Shown here: positions 42,863 through 51,813 of the stretch, piece after piece | Layout: every line of letters begins with the position of its first letter | Position numbering within the stretch: the first letter of the stretch is position 1 | Assembly (NCBI RefSeq): GCF_000429505.1 | Contig: NZ_AUBZ01000003.1 | Coordinates: 162,619-226,618 of the forward strand | Length of the DNA: 64,000 nt | Direction of reading: 5' to 3' | DNA from: Aliagarivorans taiwanensis DSM 22990 | GTDB lineage: Bacteria; Pseudomonadota; Gammaproteobacteria; Enterobacterales; Celerinatantimonadaceae | Notes under the pieces: model-generated | The model's input: the letters and a program-made list of their open reading frames with translations, nothing else | Databases searched by the model: none | What the model was told of the DNA's origin: nothing | Translations under genes and position numbers: made by a program

Positions 42863-44035
42863 ATGGAAGCAATCCTCGTATTAGACGCCAACCAGCGCAG
42901 CGCGTTGGCCGTCACCCGCAGCTTGGGCGCCACAGGCGATTATCAGATCGACTGCGCCGACGACACCGCGCAAGCGCTCGCCGGGTGTTCGCGCCACTGT
43001 CGCGACTATCTGCAATCGCCCTCACCGGCCGAGCAGCCCTTGGCGTTTATTGACTGGCTGACCCAGCAACTCTCCCAGCGACAATACCGCTGGGTGCTTC
43101 CGATGACAGAGATTAGCAGCCGCCTATTGCTGGCCCATCAGCCCCAGCTCCCCGACTTAGCCATGCCCTTCGCGCCGCTTGAGGTGGTTACTCAGCTAAG
43201 CGATAAGGTACAGCTCACCCTGCGCGCCCAGCAACTTGGGCTGGCCGTGCCCGAAACCCGCTACCTCAACGATGCCAGCGAGCTCGATGGCAGCAGCTGC
43301 GCGTTTCCTTGTGTGCTAAAGCCCTACCTGTCGCGTATCTACCAAGGCGATCACTGGCTGAGCACCGAGGTACATATCATTCACAATCCACAACAGCTGG
43401 AGCAGGCCCTGCAACTGCCCTACTTTCAGGGTCATCCTTTTATGCTGCAAGCCTTTGTTCCCGGCCATGGCGGCGGAATCTTCTGTTACTACCAACGCGG
43501 GCAGATGGCGGCCCACTTTGCCCATTGTCGACTGCGTGAGAAACCGCCCGGCGGTGGGGTGAGCGTGCTTAGCGAAAGCCGCGCGGCCGACCAGCAGCTA
43601 TTGGCCGCGGCGCAACAGCTATTGGATGATGCCAACTGGCATGGCGTGGCCATGGTGGAGTTTCGCATCGGCGACGATGGCACCGCCTATTTGATGGAAG
43701 TGAATACCCGCTTTTGGGGCTCCTTGCAGCTGGCCATCGATGCAGGGGTGGACTTTCCGAAGTTGTTGCTGGCAGGCGAGAGCGCCGCTGCCTTGCCGCC
43801 TCAGCCAGCCTACCGCCAGGGCCAACAGCTACGCTGGCTGCTGGGCGATCTGGACAGCTTATACATCTGCTTAAAGTCGTCTAATTACAGCGCGATAGCC
43901 AAGCTGCGCCGTATCGCAGCATTCTTGTTGCCCAAGTTTTCGCAACGTAAACACGAGGTGAACCGCCTTGATGATCTCGGTCCTGCCAAATTTGAGCTCC
44001 GGCAGTATCTTCTCCAGCTGATTGGGAAGCACTGA
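42863..44035 (+). CDS. ATP-grasp domain protein
   Basis: This is a 390-residue cytoplasmic protein. The N-terminal Rossmann-like part starts with AILVLDANQRSALAVTRSLG. The ATP-grasp core shows CAFPCVLKPYLSRIY (ATP-binding Lys), GHPFMLQAFVPGHGGGIFCY, WHGVAMVEFRIGDDGTAYLM and EVNTRFWGSLQLA (metal-binding Glu-x-Asn). This suggests carboxylate-amine ligation resembling carbamoyl-phosphate-synthase-like enzymes of cell-surface loci. It is two bases upstream of a deacetylase gene, so the two are coupled. It is distinct from the ATP-grasp half of the fusion at 13.8-16.1 kb. Product unknown. Confidence 0.83.
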   Translation: MEAILVLDANQRSALAVTRSLGATGDYQIDCADDTAQALAGCSRHCRDYLQSPSPAEQPLAFIDWLTQQLSQRQYRWVLPMTEISSRLLLAHQPQLPDLAMPFAPLEVVTQLSDKVQLTLRAQQLGLAVPETRYLNDASELDGSSCAFPCVLKPYLSRIYQGDHWLSTEVHIIHNPQQLEQALQLPYFQGHPFMLQAFVPGHGGGIFCYYQRGQMAAHFAHCRLREKPPGGGVSVLSESRAADQQLLAAAQQLLDDANWHGVAMVEFRIGDDGTAYLMEVNTRFWGSLQLAIDAGVDFPKLLLAGESAAALPPQPAYRQGQQLRWLLGDLDSLYICLKSSNYSAIAKLRRIAAFLLPKFSQRKHEVNRLDDLGPAKFELRQYLLQLIGKH

Positions 44036-44037
44036 TA

Positions 44038-45036
44038 ATGATTAAGATGATATTGAAGTACTTCTACGTGCATGGTCTGGCGCTGTATTCTCGCTGGCAA
44101 CTCTCCCGCGCCGAATCCCAGCTGCTGATCTTGATGTATCACCGGGTACTGCCGAAAGATGACCCGCGAGCCCGCCTCGAAGAGCCTGGCATGATGGTCA
44201 CCCCACGCACCTTGGCGATGCATATCGATCAGCTGCGCCGCTCCGGCTATACCATTGTCAAACTGGGCGACTGGCTAAAGGCCTACCAAAGCGGCAATCC
44301 GCCCAAGGGCACCTGTGTGGCGCTCACCTTTGACGACGGCTGGCTGGATAACTACCAATACGCCTTCCCAATCCTGCGCTCCAAGCAGGCGCCATTCACC
44401 CTGTTTGCGGTCAGCGATATCTTGGGCAAGGCCGCGCCGTTCTGGCCCAATCAAATCCTTAAACTGCTGCGCTCGAGCAATGCCCAAGCCCTGCTCTCTC
44501 AGCCGCTGTTTACCCAGCTCAATCTCAGCGAGGGCAACGCCTCGCCCATCGATAACGAGCTGCTGGCCGAGCTAATCAGCAAGCTCAAGCTGTTTCCCGA
44601 TGAGCATATCCATCAAACCTTAGCGCCTTTTCAGGAGCAACTCGATTCGGCCGACCCCGACATCATCAATCAGCAGCAGATGCAAGAAATGCTCGATTCC
44701 GGCTTAATGGAGCTGGGCTGCCATACTGCCAGCCACTGTCGGATGCACTCTGATCTCAGCGAACAGCAACTGCAAAAAGAGCTGATAGAGAGTAAGCGCA
44801 GTTTGGAGCAGCAATTCGCCATTCCCATTGAGCTGTTCTGCTATCCCAATGGCGATATCACACCCGCAGCCAAAGCGCTGGCCTCGGAACATTATCTGGC
44901 GGCGGTATCCACCGAGAATGGCAGCAACTGCAGCAGCGAACCGCTGCCGCTGCATCAACTCAAGCGCATCGCCTTGCACGATGATATGAGCAAAAGTGCC
45001 GCCCTATTCCATGCCAAGCTCAGTACTCGGCTGTAA
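44038..45036 (+). CDS. Polysaccharide deacetylase family protein
   Basis: This 332-residue carbohydrate esterase 4-type protein contains VALTFDDGWLDNYQYAFPIL with the catalytic DD, GLMELGCHTASHCRMHSDLS with zinc-binding histidines, and IELFCYPNGDITPAAKAL. The N-terminus is hydrophobic-aromatic with no clear cleavable signal. The ATG has GGGAAG upstream in the preceding coding end. This is the third deacetylase of the locus (others 12950 and 16065), which suggests more than one N-acetyl sugar or position to be deacetylated. Confidence 0.88.
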   Translation: MIKMILKYFYVHGLALYSRWQLSRAESQLLILMYHRVLPKDDPRARLEEPGMMVTPRTLAMHIDQLRRSGYTIVKLGDWLKAYQSGNPPKGTCVALTFDDGWLDNYQYAFPILRSKQAPFTLFAVSDILGKAAPFWPNQILKLLRSSNAQALLSQPLFTQLNLSEGNASPIDNELLAELISKLKLFPDEHIHQTLAPFQEQLDSADPDIINQQQMQEMLDSGLMELGCHTASHCRMHSDLSEQQLQKELIESKRSLEQQFAIPIELFCYPNGDITPAAKALASEHYLAAVSTENGSNCSSEPLPLHQLKRIALHDDMSKSAALFHAKLSTRL

Positions 45037-45174
45037 CAGCAGGCACAGGAAGATCGATAAAACCTTACAAGCTGCGCGCTTGAAGGCGAATTAGCACCTG
45101 ACAGCACGCGACTTTCCCCGACTAAGGGGTTATATTTTTAATGTTTTCATAACATTCGCTTAGGAAGAGCACGC

Positions 45175-47925
45175 ATGAAACGGATTACGCGCACCTTAGC
45201 TTTAGGCCTGATCGTTGGCGCATTTATCACCGGCTGCAGTGACAGTGTGGAAAGCCACCAGCAAAAAGCGGTCAGCTACCTGGCAGAGAACAACCCAGCC
45301 GCCGCCATCATTGAACTCAAAAACGCCGCCAAAAAAGAGCCGGAAAACCCCGCGGTTCGCTACCAGCTTGGACAGGTCTACCTTGGCCAAGGTGACTACG
45401 CCAATGCCGAAAAGGAGCTAGGTCGCGCACTGAGTCTGGCCCCAGAAGAAGGCCTTTATCTCGTGGGCTTGGCACTTAACTATCTGGCCAGCGGCCAATA
45501 CAGCGAAATTGAGATCCTGTTGCAGCAATACCCGGCTGCCGGCAGCGGCCAAGATGGCCCTCTGCTTGGCCTGCAAACTCTTGCCTACCTGCAGAACAAC
45601 CAGCTAGATGAAGCCAAGTTCACCCTGCAGCAAGCCAAGCAACTGGCCCCGGATGACCGTTATGTGCGTCTGGCCAGCGCCAGCATCGATGGCATCGATC
45701 AAAACCATGAGCAGGCTGAGCAAACCTTCCAAAGCTTGCTAGCCAGCGATGCCGACGACCCAGAGCTGTGGTTGATCCGCGCTCACTACTTAGGCGCACA
45801 GGGCAAACTTGAAGCGGCTTCAGAAGCCTACCAAAAAGCGTCACGACTGCGCCCGCTAGATATCCAGCGCCACCTGTATCTGGCGCAATCCTTGGTACGC
45901 GAACAGAAATACCCCGAGGCCGAACCCACCGTTGATCGCATCCTGCGGGTCGCGCCCAATCACCCGATGACCAATATCTTAAAAGCACAGATCCGCTATC
46001 AAGGCGAGGATTACCAAAGCGCCTATAACCATGCGCGCACCGCCCTCGATACTGGGCTGACTCACTGGCCAACCCGCCTGATAGCTGGCGCCTCAGCCTT
46101 CCGCATGGGTCAGTACGAACGCGCCCTACCCGAGCTGCAAAAACTGGTGGCGGTACAGCCCGACAGCCAGTCGGCGCGACGCTTACTGGTCGCCACCCAA
46201 CTGCGGCTTGGTCAATTAGACCAAGCGGTAGCCTCATTGGATGATTTCGATATCACCGACAGCCAAGACTCCCAATTTATGGCCCTGATGGGCACCGAGC
46301 TAAGTAAACTTGGCCACAACGAAGCCGGTGAAGCGCTGCTTGAGCGCAGCACCGAACTGGGCGATGCACGCTCTGAGCTGCGCCTGACTCTGCTAAAAAT
46401 CCAAAACGGCGATAGCGATGCCTTCGCCAAGCTACAACAACAAGCGCAAGAGCAGCCCAGTGAGCTGGCGGTGCAGTTTGCCTATGCTTATGCACTGACC
46501 CAACGCGGCGATTTCCAAACCTCCCTCGAGGTCAGTGAGCAAACCCTAACGACCAGCCCCAACTACCAGCCCTTGGTGTTGCTGCAAGCCAACGCCTATC
46601 AAAAGCTCGGGCAGTTGGATAAGGCGCAGCAGAGCTATCAACAGCTGCTCGATGCCAACCCCGAGGACCTAGCGGCCAAGCTTGGACTATACGCCCTACA
46701 GTCGGAACAAGGCGACAGCGATCAGGCCTTTGCCGATGTGTACGCACTGAAGCAACAAAACCCGGATAACTTAGTGGTGGCACGTACCCTGCTGGGCCTT
46801 GCGGTCAAAGCCGAAAAGCTGCCTGATTATATTGCTCTGGTTGAACAGCAAATGGCCGAGCAACCCGACAGTGCTTCGCTGCAAGAGCAGGCGGCGCTGG
46901 GCTATATCCAAAACCGCGACGACGACAAAGCGATTGCCCTGTTCGAGTCGATCCCCGCCAACCTGCGTACCAACAACCATTGGCTGCGCTTGGGTGATTT
47001 GCACCTGCGTAACCAACAGCTAGAGCAGGCCCGCGAGGTGTACGCGCAATGGCTGAATACCACGCCACTGTCGCTGCAAGCCCACCTGCGCAACCTGCTG
47101 CTAATGAATATGGAGCAGCGCTTCGACGAAGGCCTAAGTCTGATAGCCGAGACCGAGCGCCAGTTTACCAACAACCCTCGTATCCCGCTGATTAAGGCCC
47201 AATTGCTGCAAGGTAAGGGCGATTTTGATGGCGCGATTAAGGCACTGGGTGCACTCAGCGAGCAACGGCAAGCTCACCCCGCCGTGCTGCAACGCAAAGG
47301 ACTTATCTACTTCGAGCAACGAGATTGGGAGAACGCAGAACAGGCCTTTATCGATACCTTTAACCAGCGTCCCAACCTGCAATCGGCGCGCTACTACGTG
47401 GCGTCCTTGCTTAATCAGCAGCGCCGGCAAGACGCTATCACTTTCTTGCAAAACTCCCTTAATCAGTTTGGCGATGAAGCCGCTGCCCTGCGCTATCAAC
47501 TGGCCGAACTGGAGATCAAAGAAAACCCAGGCAGCGCCATTGCCAACTACAAGAAGCTGCTAGAGCAGCGTCCAGATGATGTAGTGGCCCTCAACAACCT
47601 CGCCTGGGCTTACGAGCAGGCTGGTGATATAACGCAAGCCCTCAGCTATGCCGAGACCGCCTATCAGCAACAGAGTGAGCATCCTGCGATTATCGACACC
47701 TACGGCTACATGCTGCTTAAAAACGGTGATGCTAATCGCGCGGTAGAGCTACTGACGCAAGCGGCTGCGCAGTCAGAAGATGTGGAAATTCATTTACATC
47801 TGGCGGAAGCGTTGATTGCTGCCGAGCAGACCGAGCAGGCTTCGCAGCATTTGGGGGGGTTAGAGCCTCAGCAAGAGGCTCTCAAACAGCTCAAGCAAGA
47901 ACTACTTGAACGACTCAGTCAGTAA
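45175..47925 (+). CDS. prsT: XrtA/PEP-CTERM TPR lipoprotein PrsT
   Basis: This 916-residue lipoprotein has the signal KRITRTLALGLIVGAFITGC, with lipidation expected at Cys21. The rest is about 20-24 tetratricopeptide repeats (for example NPAVRYQLGQVYLGQGDYANAE and VVALNNLAWAYEQAGDITQ). It matches TIGR02917-type PrsT proteins, thought to act as periplasmic scaffolds in PEP-CTERM/EPS export. The start has AGGA upstream. The 138-base gap before it shows no exact sigma-54 site. Its 3' end overlaps the convergent acyltransferase by 24 bases. Several long frames on the opposite strand are composition artefacts. Confidence 0.93.
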   Translation: MKRITRTLALGLIVGAFITGCSDSVESHQQKAVSYLAENNPAAAIIELKNAAKKEPENPAVRYQLGQVYLGQGDYANAEKELGRALSLAPEEGLYLVGLALNYLASGQYSEIEILLQQYPAAGSGQDGPLLGLQTLAYLQNNQLDEAKFTLQQAKQLAPDDRYVRLASASIDGIDQNHEQAEQTFQSLLASDADDPELWLIRAHYLGAQGKLEAASEAYQKASRLRPLDIQRHLYLAQSLVREQKYPEAEPTVDRILRVAPNHPMTNILKAQIRYQGEDYQSAYNHARTALDTGLTHWPTRLIAGASAFRMGQYERALPELQKLVAVQPDSQSARRLLVATQLRLGQLDQAVASLDDFDITDSQDSQFMALMGTELSKLGHNEAGEALLERSTELGDARSELRLTLLKIQNGDSDAFAKLQQQAQEQPSELAVQFAYAYALTQRGDFQTSLEVSEQTLTTSPNYQPLVLLQANAYQKLGQLDKAQQSYQQLLDANPEDLAAKLGLYALQSEQGDSDQAFADVYALKQQNPDNLVVARTLLGLAVKAEKLPDYIALVEQQMAEQPDSASLQEQAALGYIQNRDDDKAIALFESIPANLRTNNHWLRLGDLHLRNQQLEQAREVYAQWLNTTPLSLQAHLRNLLLMNMEQRFDEGLSLIAETERQFTNNPRIPLIKAQLLQGKGDFDGAIKALGALSEQRQAHPAVLQRKGLIYFEQRDWENAEQAFIDTFNQRPNLQSARYYVASLLNQQRRQDAITFLQNSLNQFGDEAAALRYQLAELEIKENPGSAIANYKKLLEQRPDDVVALNNLAWAYEQAGDITQALSYAETAYQQQSEHPAIIDTYGYMLLKNGDANRAVELLTQAAAQSEDVEIHLHLAEALIAAEQTEQASQHLGGLEPQQEALKQLKQELLERLSQ

Positions 47926-48876
47926 AATCGGTGATTTCCCATGGCCATGCTCCGGCAGTTGTAGTCGCTGGTCATGGGGAAGCCAGATCTTCTCCTGCTT
48001 AGGCACGTACATACGGCGGATGTAATCATCTTGTGGCAGGCTTTCACGCGCAGCCATACAGCCTTTACCCACTTCATCATCGATGTTCTTCATCAAGGCC
48101 TGAAAACCCACCGGCAAGCTGCGAGTTAGCATCTTCGCGCTAATGTAGTAAGGCGCACGTAGTCCGTGGTAATCAATGGCAGGGCCAAGCTGTTCAAACT
48201 TGATACCCAAAAAGCTCATGCTGCGTGCTAAGCGGGGCTCCATCATCACAAAGGCGTGATGGATACCATTTCTAACGGCCAAGGCCGCACAAGACAGGTA
48301 CAGACCTATAGCTAAGAACGGGAAACAACGCAGCTCTTCTTCAGAATAGGTTTGCTCGTTAATCGCACCGTGGGCAGCACCATCAAACTTATCCGCTTTA
48401 CGACGGCGGAACTGTGGTCTTACTGCCAGCCGCGAAATCTCGCAAATCTCACTGCGCTCAAACTGAGAAGGATGGTGACGGGCACCTTCGATGGCATTGG
48501 AGCAGAACTTCTCAATCGGTAGTGGTTCTTCATTAGCGCTGGCATGTGGCGAAACGATGCGCACACAACCTGCGTAGTTGTTAGATGGCAGGTGCTGGAT
48601 CAAGCAAAAACGCGAGTATTCATCAAACTCATCCTGCTCCATTTTGTCTTCGCGCTCAGGCTCAAACTTGAGCTCCTCGCAATAGACATCATGGCGGATC
48701 CGGAATGCCTCGCTGCGCATCTCAGGCTTAAACGCAACAACCGGTTGTAGATACTCGGAGAAGTGTTTGGCAATCAACTTCGCTTCACGTTTAACTATCA
48801 GCGAAATGCCGCCTCTAACCGCCGCACCAATCACAGGGGTGGCAGCCAACGTTTTAATAGTTTTATTCTTGATCAT
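47902..48876 (-). CDS. PEP-CTERM/exosortase-associated acyltransferase (N-acyl amino acid synthase-like)
   Basis: This 324-residue protein is of the TIGR03694 type, a GNAT/LuxI-like fold related to FeeM N-acyl amino acid synthases. Key segments are SEAFRIRHDVYCEELKFEP (about 55-73), DEYSRFCLIQHLPSNNYAGC, CEISRLAVRPQFRRRK and FPFLAIGLYLSCAALAVRNG. It should transfer a fatty acyl group from acyl-ACP to an amine. The start ATG has GAGGGG eight bases upstream. It lies behind the PEP-CTERM gene but a terminator separates them. The product might be a signal or a surface lipid; neither is shown by the sequence. Confidence 0.88.
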   Translation of the reverse strand: MIKNKTIKTLAATPVIGAAVRGGISLIVKREAKLIAKHFSEYLQPVVAFKPEMRSEAFRIRHDVYCEELKFEPEREDKMEQDEFDEYSRFCLIQHLPSNNYAGCVRIVSPHASANEEPLPIEKFCSNAIEGARHHPSQFERSEICEISRLAVRPQFRRRKADKFDGAAHGAINEQTYSEEELRCFPFLAIGLYLSCAALAVRNGIHHAFVMMEPRLARSMSFLGIKFEQLGPAIDYHGLRAPYYISAKMLTRSLPVGFQALMKNIDDEVGKGCMAARESLPQDDYIRRMYVPKQEKIWLPHDQRLQLPEHGHGKSPILLTESFK

Positions 48877-48949
48877 GCAGGCCCCTCAGTATCCTTATCA
48901 ATGTTTATTCCAACTCCCTGAAACTGCAGGTTTGTTTTAAAGTTAGTAG

Positions 48950-48980
48950 AAAAAACAAAAGCGCAGACTTGCTGCGCTTT
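48950..48980 (-). terminator. Rho-independent terminator of the PEP-CTERM gene
   Basis: On the minus strand AAAGCGCAG/CTGCGCTTT forms a 9-bp stem with a five-base loop and is followed by a T-rich run. It stands about 40 bases after the PEP-CTERM gene stop. Confidence 0.88.
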
Positions 48981-49021
48981 AATCAACGTCCAACCAACTA
49001 CGACTTCAGGCGGTTAGCGTA

Positions 49022-49936
49022 TTAAGCTTGACGGCGACGAACGCCCGCCAAACCTAACAGACCCAGACCTAGTACAGCTAGGGTACCTGGCTCTGGCGCA
49101 CGGGCCAGAATCGCGAACTCAGCGTCCAGAGAGTTGATTGCGCCTTCTACGGTCAGGAAGCCGTAACAGCTAACCGCTAGACCGTCACAGTCACCTGCCA
49201 ATGGAACGATATCGATACCGCTCAAGCGAGTGAAGATGGTGTACTCATAGTCACCGCCGATTACGCCTAGCGAGGTTGCGAACACCAAGTCGCCATCGAT
49301 GGCTTCGGTAATCGCTGCATCATCAGGAATCACTACCGCGAAACCATCACGACAGCCGCCAACGTTGTCTGCATCACCGGATACACCGCCGTATGGACAC
49401 ACGCCACCCACGCCACCAGAGTTAGGGGTTTCGTCGAACACGACTGCGAATGGCAGTACCGGTGCCGCGATATCCCAAGGCATGGTTGCTGGTACGCTGG
49501 TATCGAGGAACAGACCATCTACCAACAGTGCAGTATCCAAGTAGCCGCCACCGGTTACAGTGAAGTTGTTGTGGGTAAGGCCAACACCATCAGCCCAGAT
49601 CAGCGCTTCTTCATCGGTAGACGTGGTGATAACGCCAGTGGCCTCGTCATCCACTACCAATGAGCTTTGAGCATTCTGAGCGTTGTTTGGGTTGCCCCAA
49701 GCAAGACTTTTCTCAAAAACGCCGTCAGCTGGGGCGCCGAAGAAAGCAGCTGCGCCGTTGAAAGAATCGTCGAACAGATCGTTGGTATCACCAGTACCGG
49801 TTACGGTCGCAGAAGGCGCGTAATCAGCAAAACCAGCGTCATTCAAGTAGCTAAATTCACTAATCATATCTGCATTAGCAGCAGTGGCCGCAAGACCCAA
49901 GCTAACTGCAACGCAAGTCAACTTTAATTTATTCAT
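49022..49936 (-). CDS. PEP-CTERM sorting-domain protein (exosortase A substrate)
   Basis: This ~304-residue exported protein has a signal peptide MNKLKLTCVAVSLGLAATA (cleavage near ANA-D). A Gly/Asp/Ala-rich extracellular domain of unknown fold follows, with two Cys pairs (GGVCPYGG/NVGGCRDG; GDCDGLAVSC). The C-terminus is a perfect sorting signal: APEPGTLAVLGLGLLG, hydrophobic stretch, then RRRQA. XrtA should recognise the PEP motif. The ATG at 49936 has GGGATGGAA upstream; the longer frame to 49978 lacks a signal. A perfect sigma-54 promoter precedes it and a terminator follows, so it is a single-gene transcript. Confidence 0.93.
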   Translation of the reverse strand: MNKLKLTCVAVSLGLAATAANADMISEFSYLNDAGFADYAPSATVTGTGDTNDLFDDSFNGAAAFFGAPADGVFEKSLAWGNPNNAQNAQSSLVVDDEATGVITTSTDEEALIWADGVGLTHNNFTVTGGGYLDTALLVDGLFLDTSVPATMPWDIAAPVLPFAVVFDETPNSGGVGGVCPYGGVSGDADNVGGCRDGFAVVIPDDAAITEAIDGDLVFATSLGVIGGDYEYTIFTRLSGIDIVPLAGDCDGLAVSCYGFLTVEGAINSLDAEFAILARAPEPGTLAVLGLGLLGLAGVRRRQA

Positions 49937-49978
49937 TGTTCCATCCCAAGAGTTGTCAAAGCCAAGCTCTGTATACAA

Positions 49979-49994
49979 AGCAAGCGCAGTGCCA
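49979..49994 (-). promoter_or_regulatory. Sigma-54 promoter of the PEP-CTERM gene
   Basis: On the minus strand TGGCAC, five bases, TTGCT matches the -24/-12 consensus exactly. The predicted transcript starts near 49968, giving a leader of about 32 bases. The sigma-54 activator PrsR in the same locus is the likely regulator. A T-tract lies just upstream of the -24 element; no enhancer repeat could be assigned. Confidence 0.85.
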
Positions 49995-50097
49995 ATTTTT
50001 TTATACTTTATTTATCAGTGAGTTACAGATTTTTAGATTCTCACATCTAGGCACTATGTAAAGTTTACTGACAACTTCGAAGCACGGATTTGAGCGA

Positions 50098-50952
50098 TTA
50101 CTTGAGCACCACTTTCTTGGCGATCTGAAAAACGATCTTCTGCAGCGGATTGCGATTGCCCATTGGCCGCCAAGTCTTCTTAAAGCGGTTGCGGTAGGCA
50201 TCAAAGTGTAGGCCGTAAGGTGCACATACCAAGTCGCCGCGACCCAGTAGGATCTTTAATACGTAGGTACCGGCGATCCCGGCACACATCTTCACCGCCA
50301 TCGGCGTCGAAGGGCCTTTCTTGGCATGGAAGTCGGCACGGCTAGGGTCGACTAAGTACGGGCGTTGCAGCATGGCAGGAGAGAGGCCGATCAGGAACTT
50401 CAGGTACTGCTCGTTCTCGTCTTTGCAGCCTTCAAAGCAGAAGTACTCCTCGTAGTCCATGCCGTCGGGCATAAAGCACAGGAACGCACAGCCCATGCCG
50501 AGCGGGGCGGCCGTTACCACTGGGATACGTTTCTCTTTGCATTTGCGGAACACCAGCTTGCGCGCGTCGAGGGCGAAGAAATCGAGGCTGTCGACGTAGA
50601 CATCAACCCCTTCGAGAAAGGCATCGACGTTATGCTCGAAGATCCCTTCGCCGAATACCTTGATATCCGCCTCGGGGTTGATATCGCGGCATACCCGCTC
50701 CATCACCTCGACCTTCGGCTGATTCACCGTCGACATAAACGCACCGGCCTGGCGGTTAAAGTTGTGCACCTCGTATTCGTCAAAATCTGAGATATTGAAT
50801 GCACCCACACCCAAGCGAGCTAGCGTAACGATGTGTTCACTCCCCACGCCACCGGCGCCCGCCATCGCCACCCGTTTGCCACGCAGTACCTGCTGTTCGG
50901 CCTCAGTGACCCACCCGATATTGCGCGAAAAAGCATCTTCGTAATTGAACAT
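50098..50952 (-). CDS. ThiF/E1-like adenylyltransferase family protein
   Basis: This ~284-residue protein has the nucleotide-binding loop KRVAMAGAGGVGSEHIVTLA (about 28-47), then FNISDFDEYEVHNFNRQAGA, the typical E1-like D...N-x-x-R-Q segment. DVYVDSLDFFALDARKLVF and IPVVTAAPLGMGCAFLCFMP follow. E1-like proteins adenylate a C-terminal carboxylate. The paired CxxC zinc site of MoeB/ThiF is not obvious. The ATG at 50952 has AAGGG eight bases upstream; the longer frame to 51036 has no merit. It is upstream of the PEP-CTERM gene with a separate promoter in between. A target peptide or small-molecule substrate is unknown. Confidence 0.82.
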   Translation of the reverse strand: MFNYEDAFSRNIGWVTEAEQQVLRGKRVAMAGAGGVGSEHIVTLARLGVGAFNISDFDEYEVHNFNRQAGAFMSTVNQPKVEVMERVCRDINPEADIKVFGEGIFEHNVDAFLEGVDVYVDSLDFFALDARKLVFRKCKEKRIPVVTAAPLGMGCAFLCFMPDGMDYEEYFCFEGCKDENEQYLKFLIGLSPAMLQRPYLVDPSRADFHAKKGPSTPMAVKMCAGIAGTYVLKILLGRGDLVCAPYGLHFDAYRNRFKKTWRPMGNRNPLQKIVFQIAKKVVLK

Positions 50953-50981
50953 AGAGCATCCCTTCTCATCCACGGCTGACC

Positions 50982-51009
50982 GTGACCAATGGTTAACTTC
51001 GTGTATAGT
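50982..51009 (+). promoter_or_regulatory. Sigma-70-type promoter for the protease gene
   Basis: GTGACC (4/6 to TTGACA) and TATAGT (5/6 to TATAAT) are 16 bases apart. The predicted start lies about 30 bases before the ATG at 51049. Confidence 0.45.
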
Positions 51010-51048
51010 AAAAACCAAGACTAATGAAACTGCCAACAGGAAGGCACC

Positions 51049-51810
51049 ATGTGCAGATGGTTTATTGGCCCATTATTAGTATTGATGTTGCTCCCGAATC
51101 CGGGCTTTGCGTCACTCCCTGACACCATTGACAATATCAGAGACGCGGTAGTTGGCATAGGCACTTACGATCGCCTCGCGTCCCCCCGCGCTCAGATCGC
51201 CGGCACCGGTTTTGTGATAGCGCCAAACTTGGTTGCCACTAACGCCCACGTGGTTGATCGCGATGATCCGCTCAACGATCCCTTAAAAGAACACCAATTG
51301 GTGGTGTTGGTGGGACATGCCCGCCAAGCCAAGGCGATCCCCGCAGAATTGGTGGCCAACGATGTGCGCCATGACTTGGCGATCCTTCGGGTCAACGACA
51401 TCCGCTTCGATAACATCATGCAGCTCTCTACCCGTAAAGTGCGCGAAGGCGAGCTGTATGCCTTTACCGGCTTCCCGATTGGCGCTGTGCTGGGCCTGCA
51501 CCCGGTGACTCACCGCGGAATCATCTCTGCGATCTCGCCGATCGTGATCCCCGCCAGAACCGCCAAAGATCTCAACGCTGCGCAACTTGCACAGATGCGT
51601 AACCCCTACCAAATCTATCAACTGGATGCGACCGCCTACCCGGGCAACAGCGGCAGTCCGCTCTACCATCCGGACACCGGTGAGGTGGTAGCGGTGATCA
51701 ACAAGGTGCTGGTTAAAACTACCCGCGAAGCAGTGCTAAAAGATCCCAGCGCGATCACCTACGCCATTCCGGTGGAACATCTAATCAAGCTGATGAAACA
51801 GGCCAACTAA
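51049..51810 (+). CDS. Secreted trypsin-like serine protease
   Basis: This 253-residue periplasmic/secreted S1-type protease has a signal peptide (WFIGPLLVLMLLPNPGFA). The catalytic triad is visible: His in NLVATNAHVV, Asp in VRHDLAILRV and Ser in YPGNSGSPLYH. There is no PDZ domain, so it is not a full DegP. The start ATG is preceded by AGGAAGG. It is divergent from the ThiF-like gene over 96 bases and followed three bases later by a Rossmann-fold protein. A role in processing surface proteins is only a guess. Confidence 0.9.
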   Translation: MCRWFIGPLLVLMLLPNPGFASLPDTIDNIRDAVVGIGTYDRLASPRAQIAGTGFVIAPNLVATNAHVVDRDDPLNDPLKEHQLVVLVGHARQAKAIPAELVANDVRHDLAILRVNDIRFDNIMQLSTRKVREGELYAFTGFPIGAVLGLHPVTHRGIISAISPIVIPARTAKDLNAAQLAQMRNPYQIYQLDATAYPGNSGSPLYHPDTGEVVAVINKVLVKTTREAVLKDPSAITYAIPVEHLIKLMKQAN

Positions 51811-51813
51811 ACA

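Noticed and set aside
45620..47499. Long frames opposite prsT, also opposite uvrA and the beta-barrel gene
   Set aside because: They mirror repetitive or G+C-rich coding sequence, have no start signals and no family features.
48877..49021. Sigma-54 site before the acyltransferase gene
   Set aside because: A TTGG-N-TTGA stretch has GA instead of the essential GC at -12.
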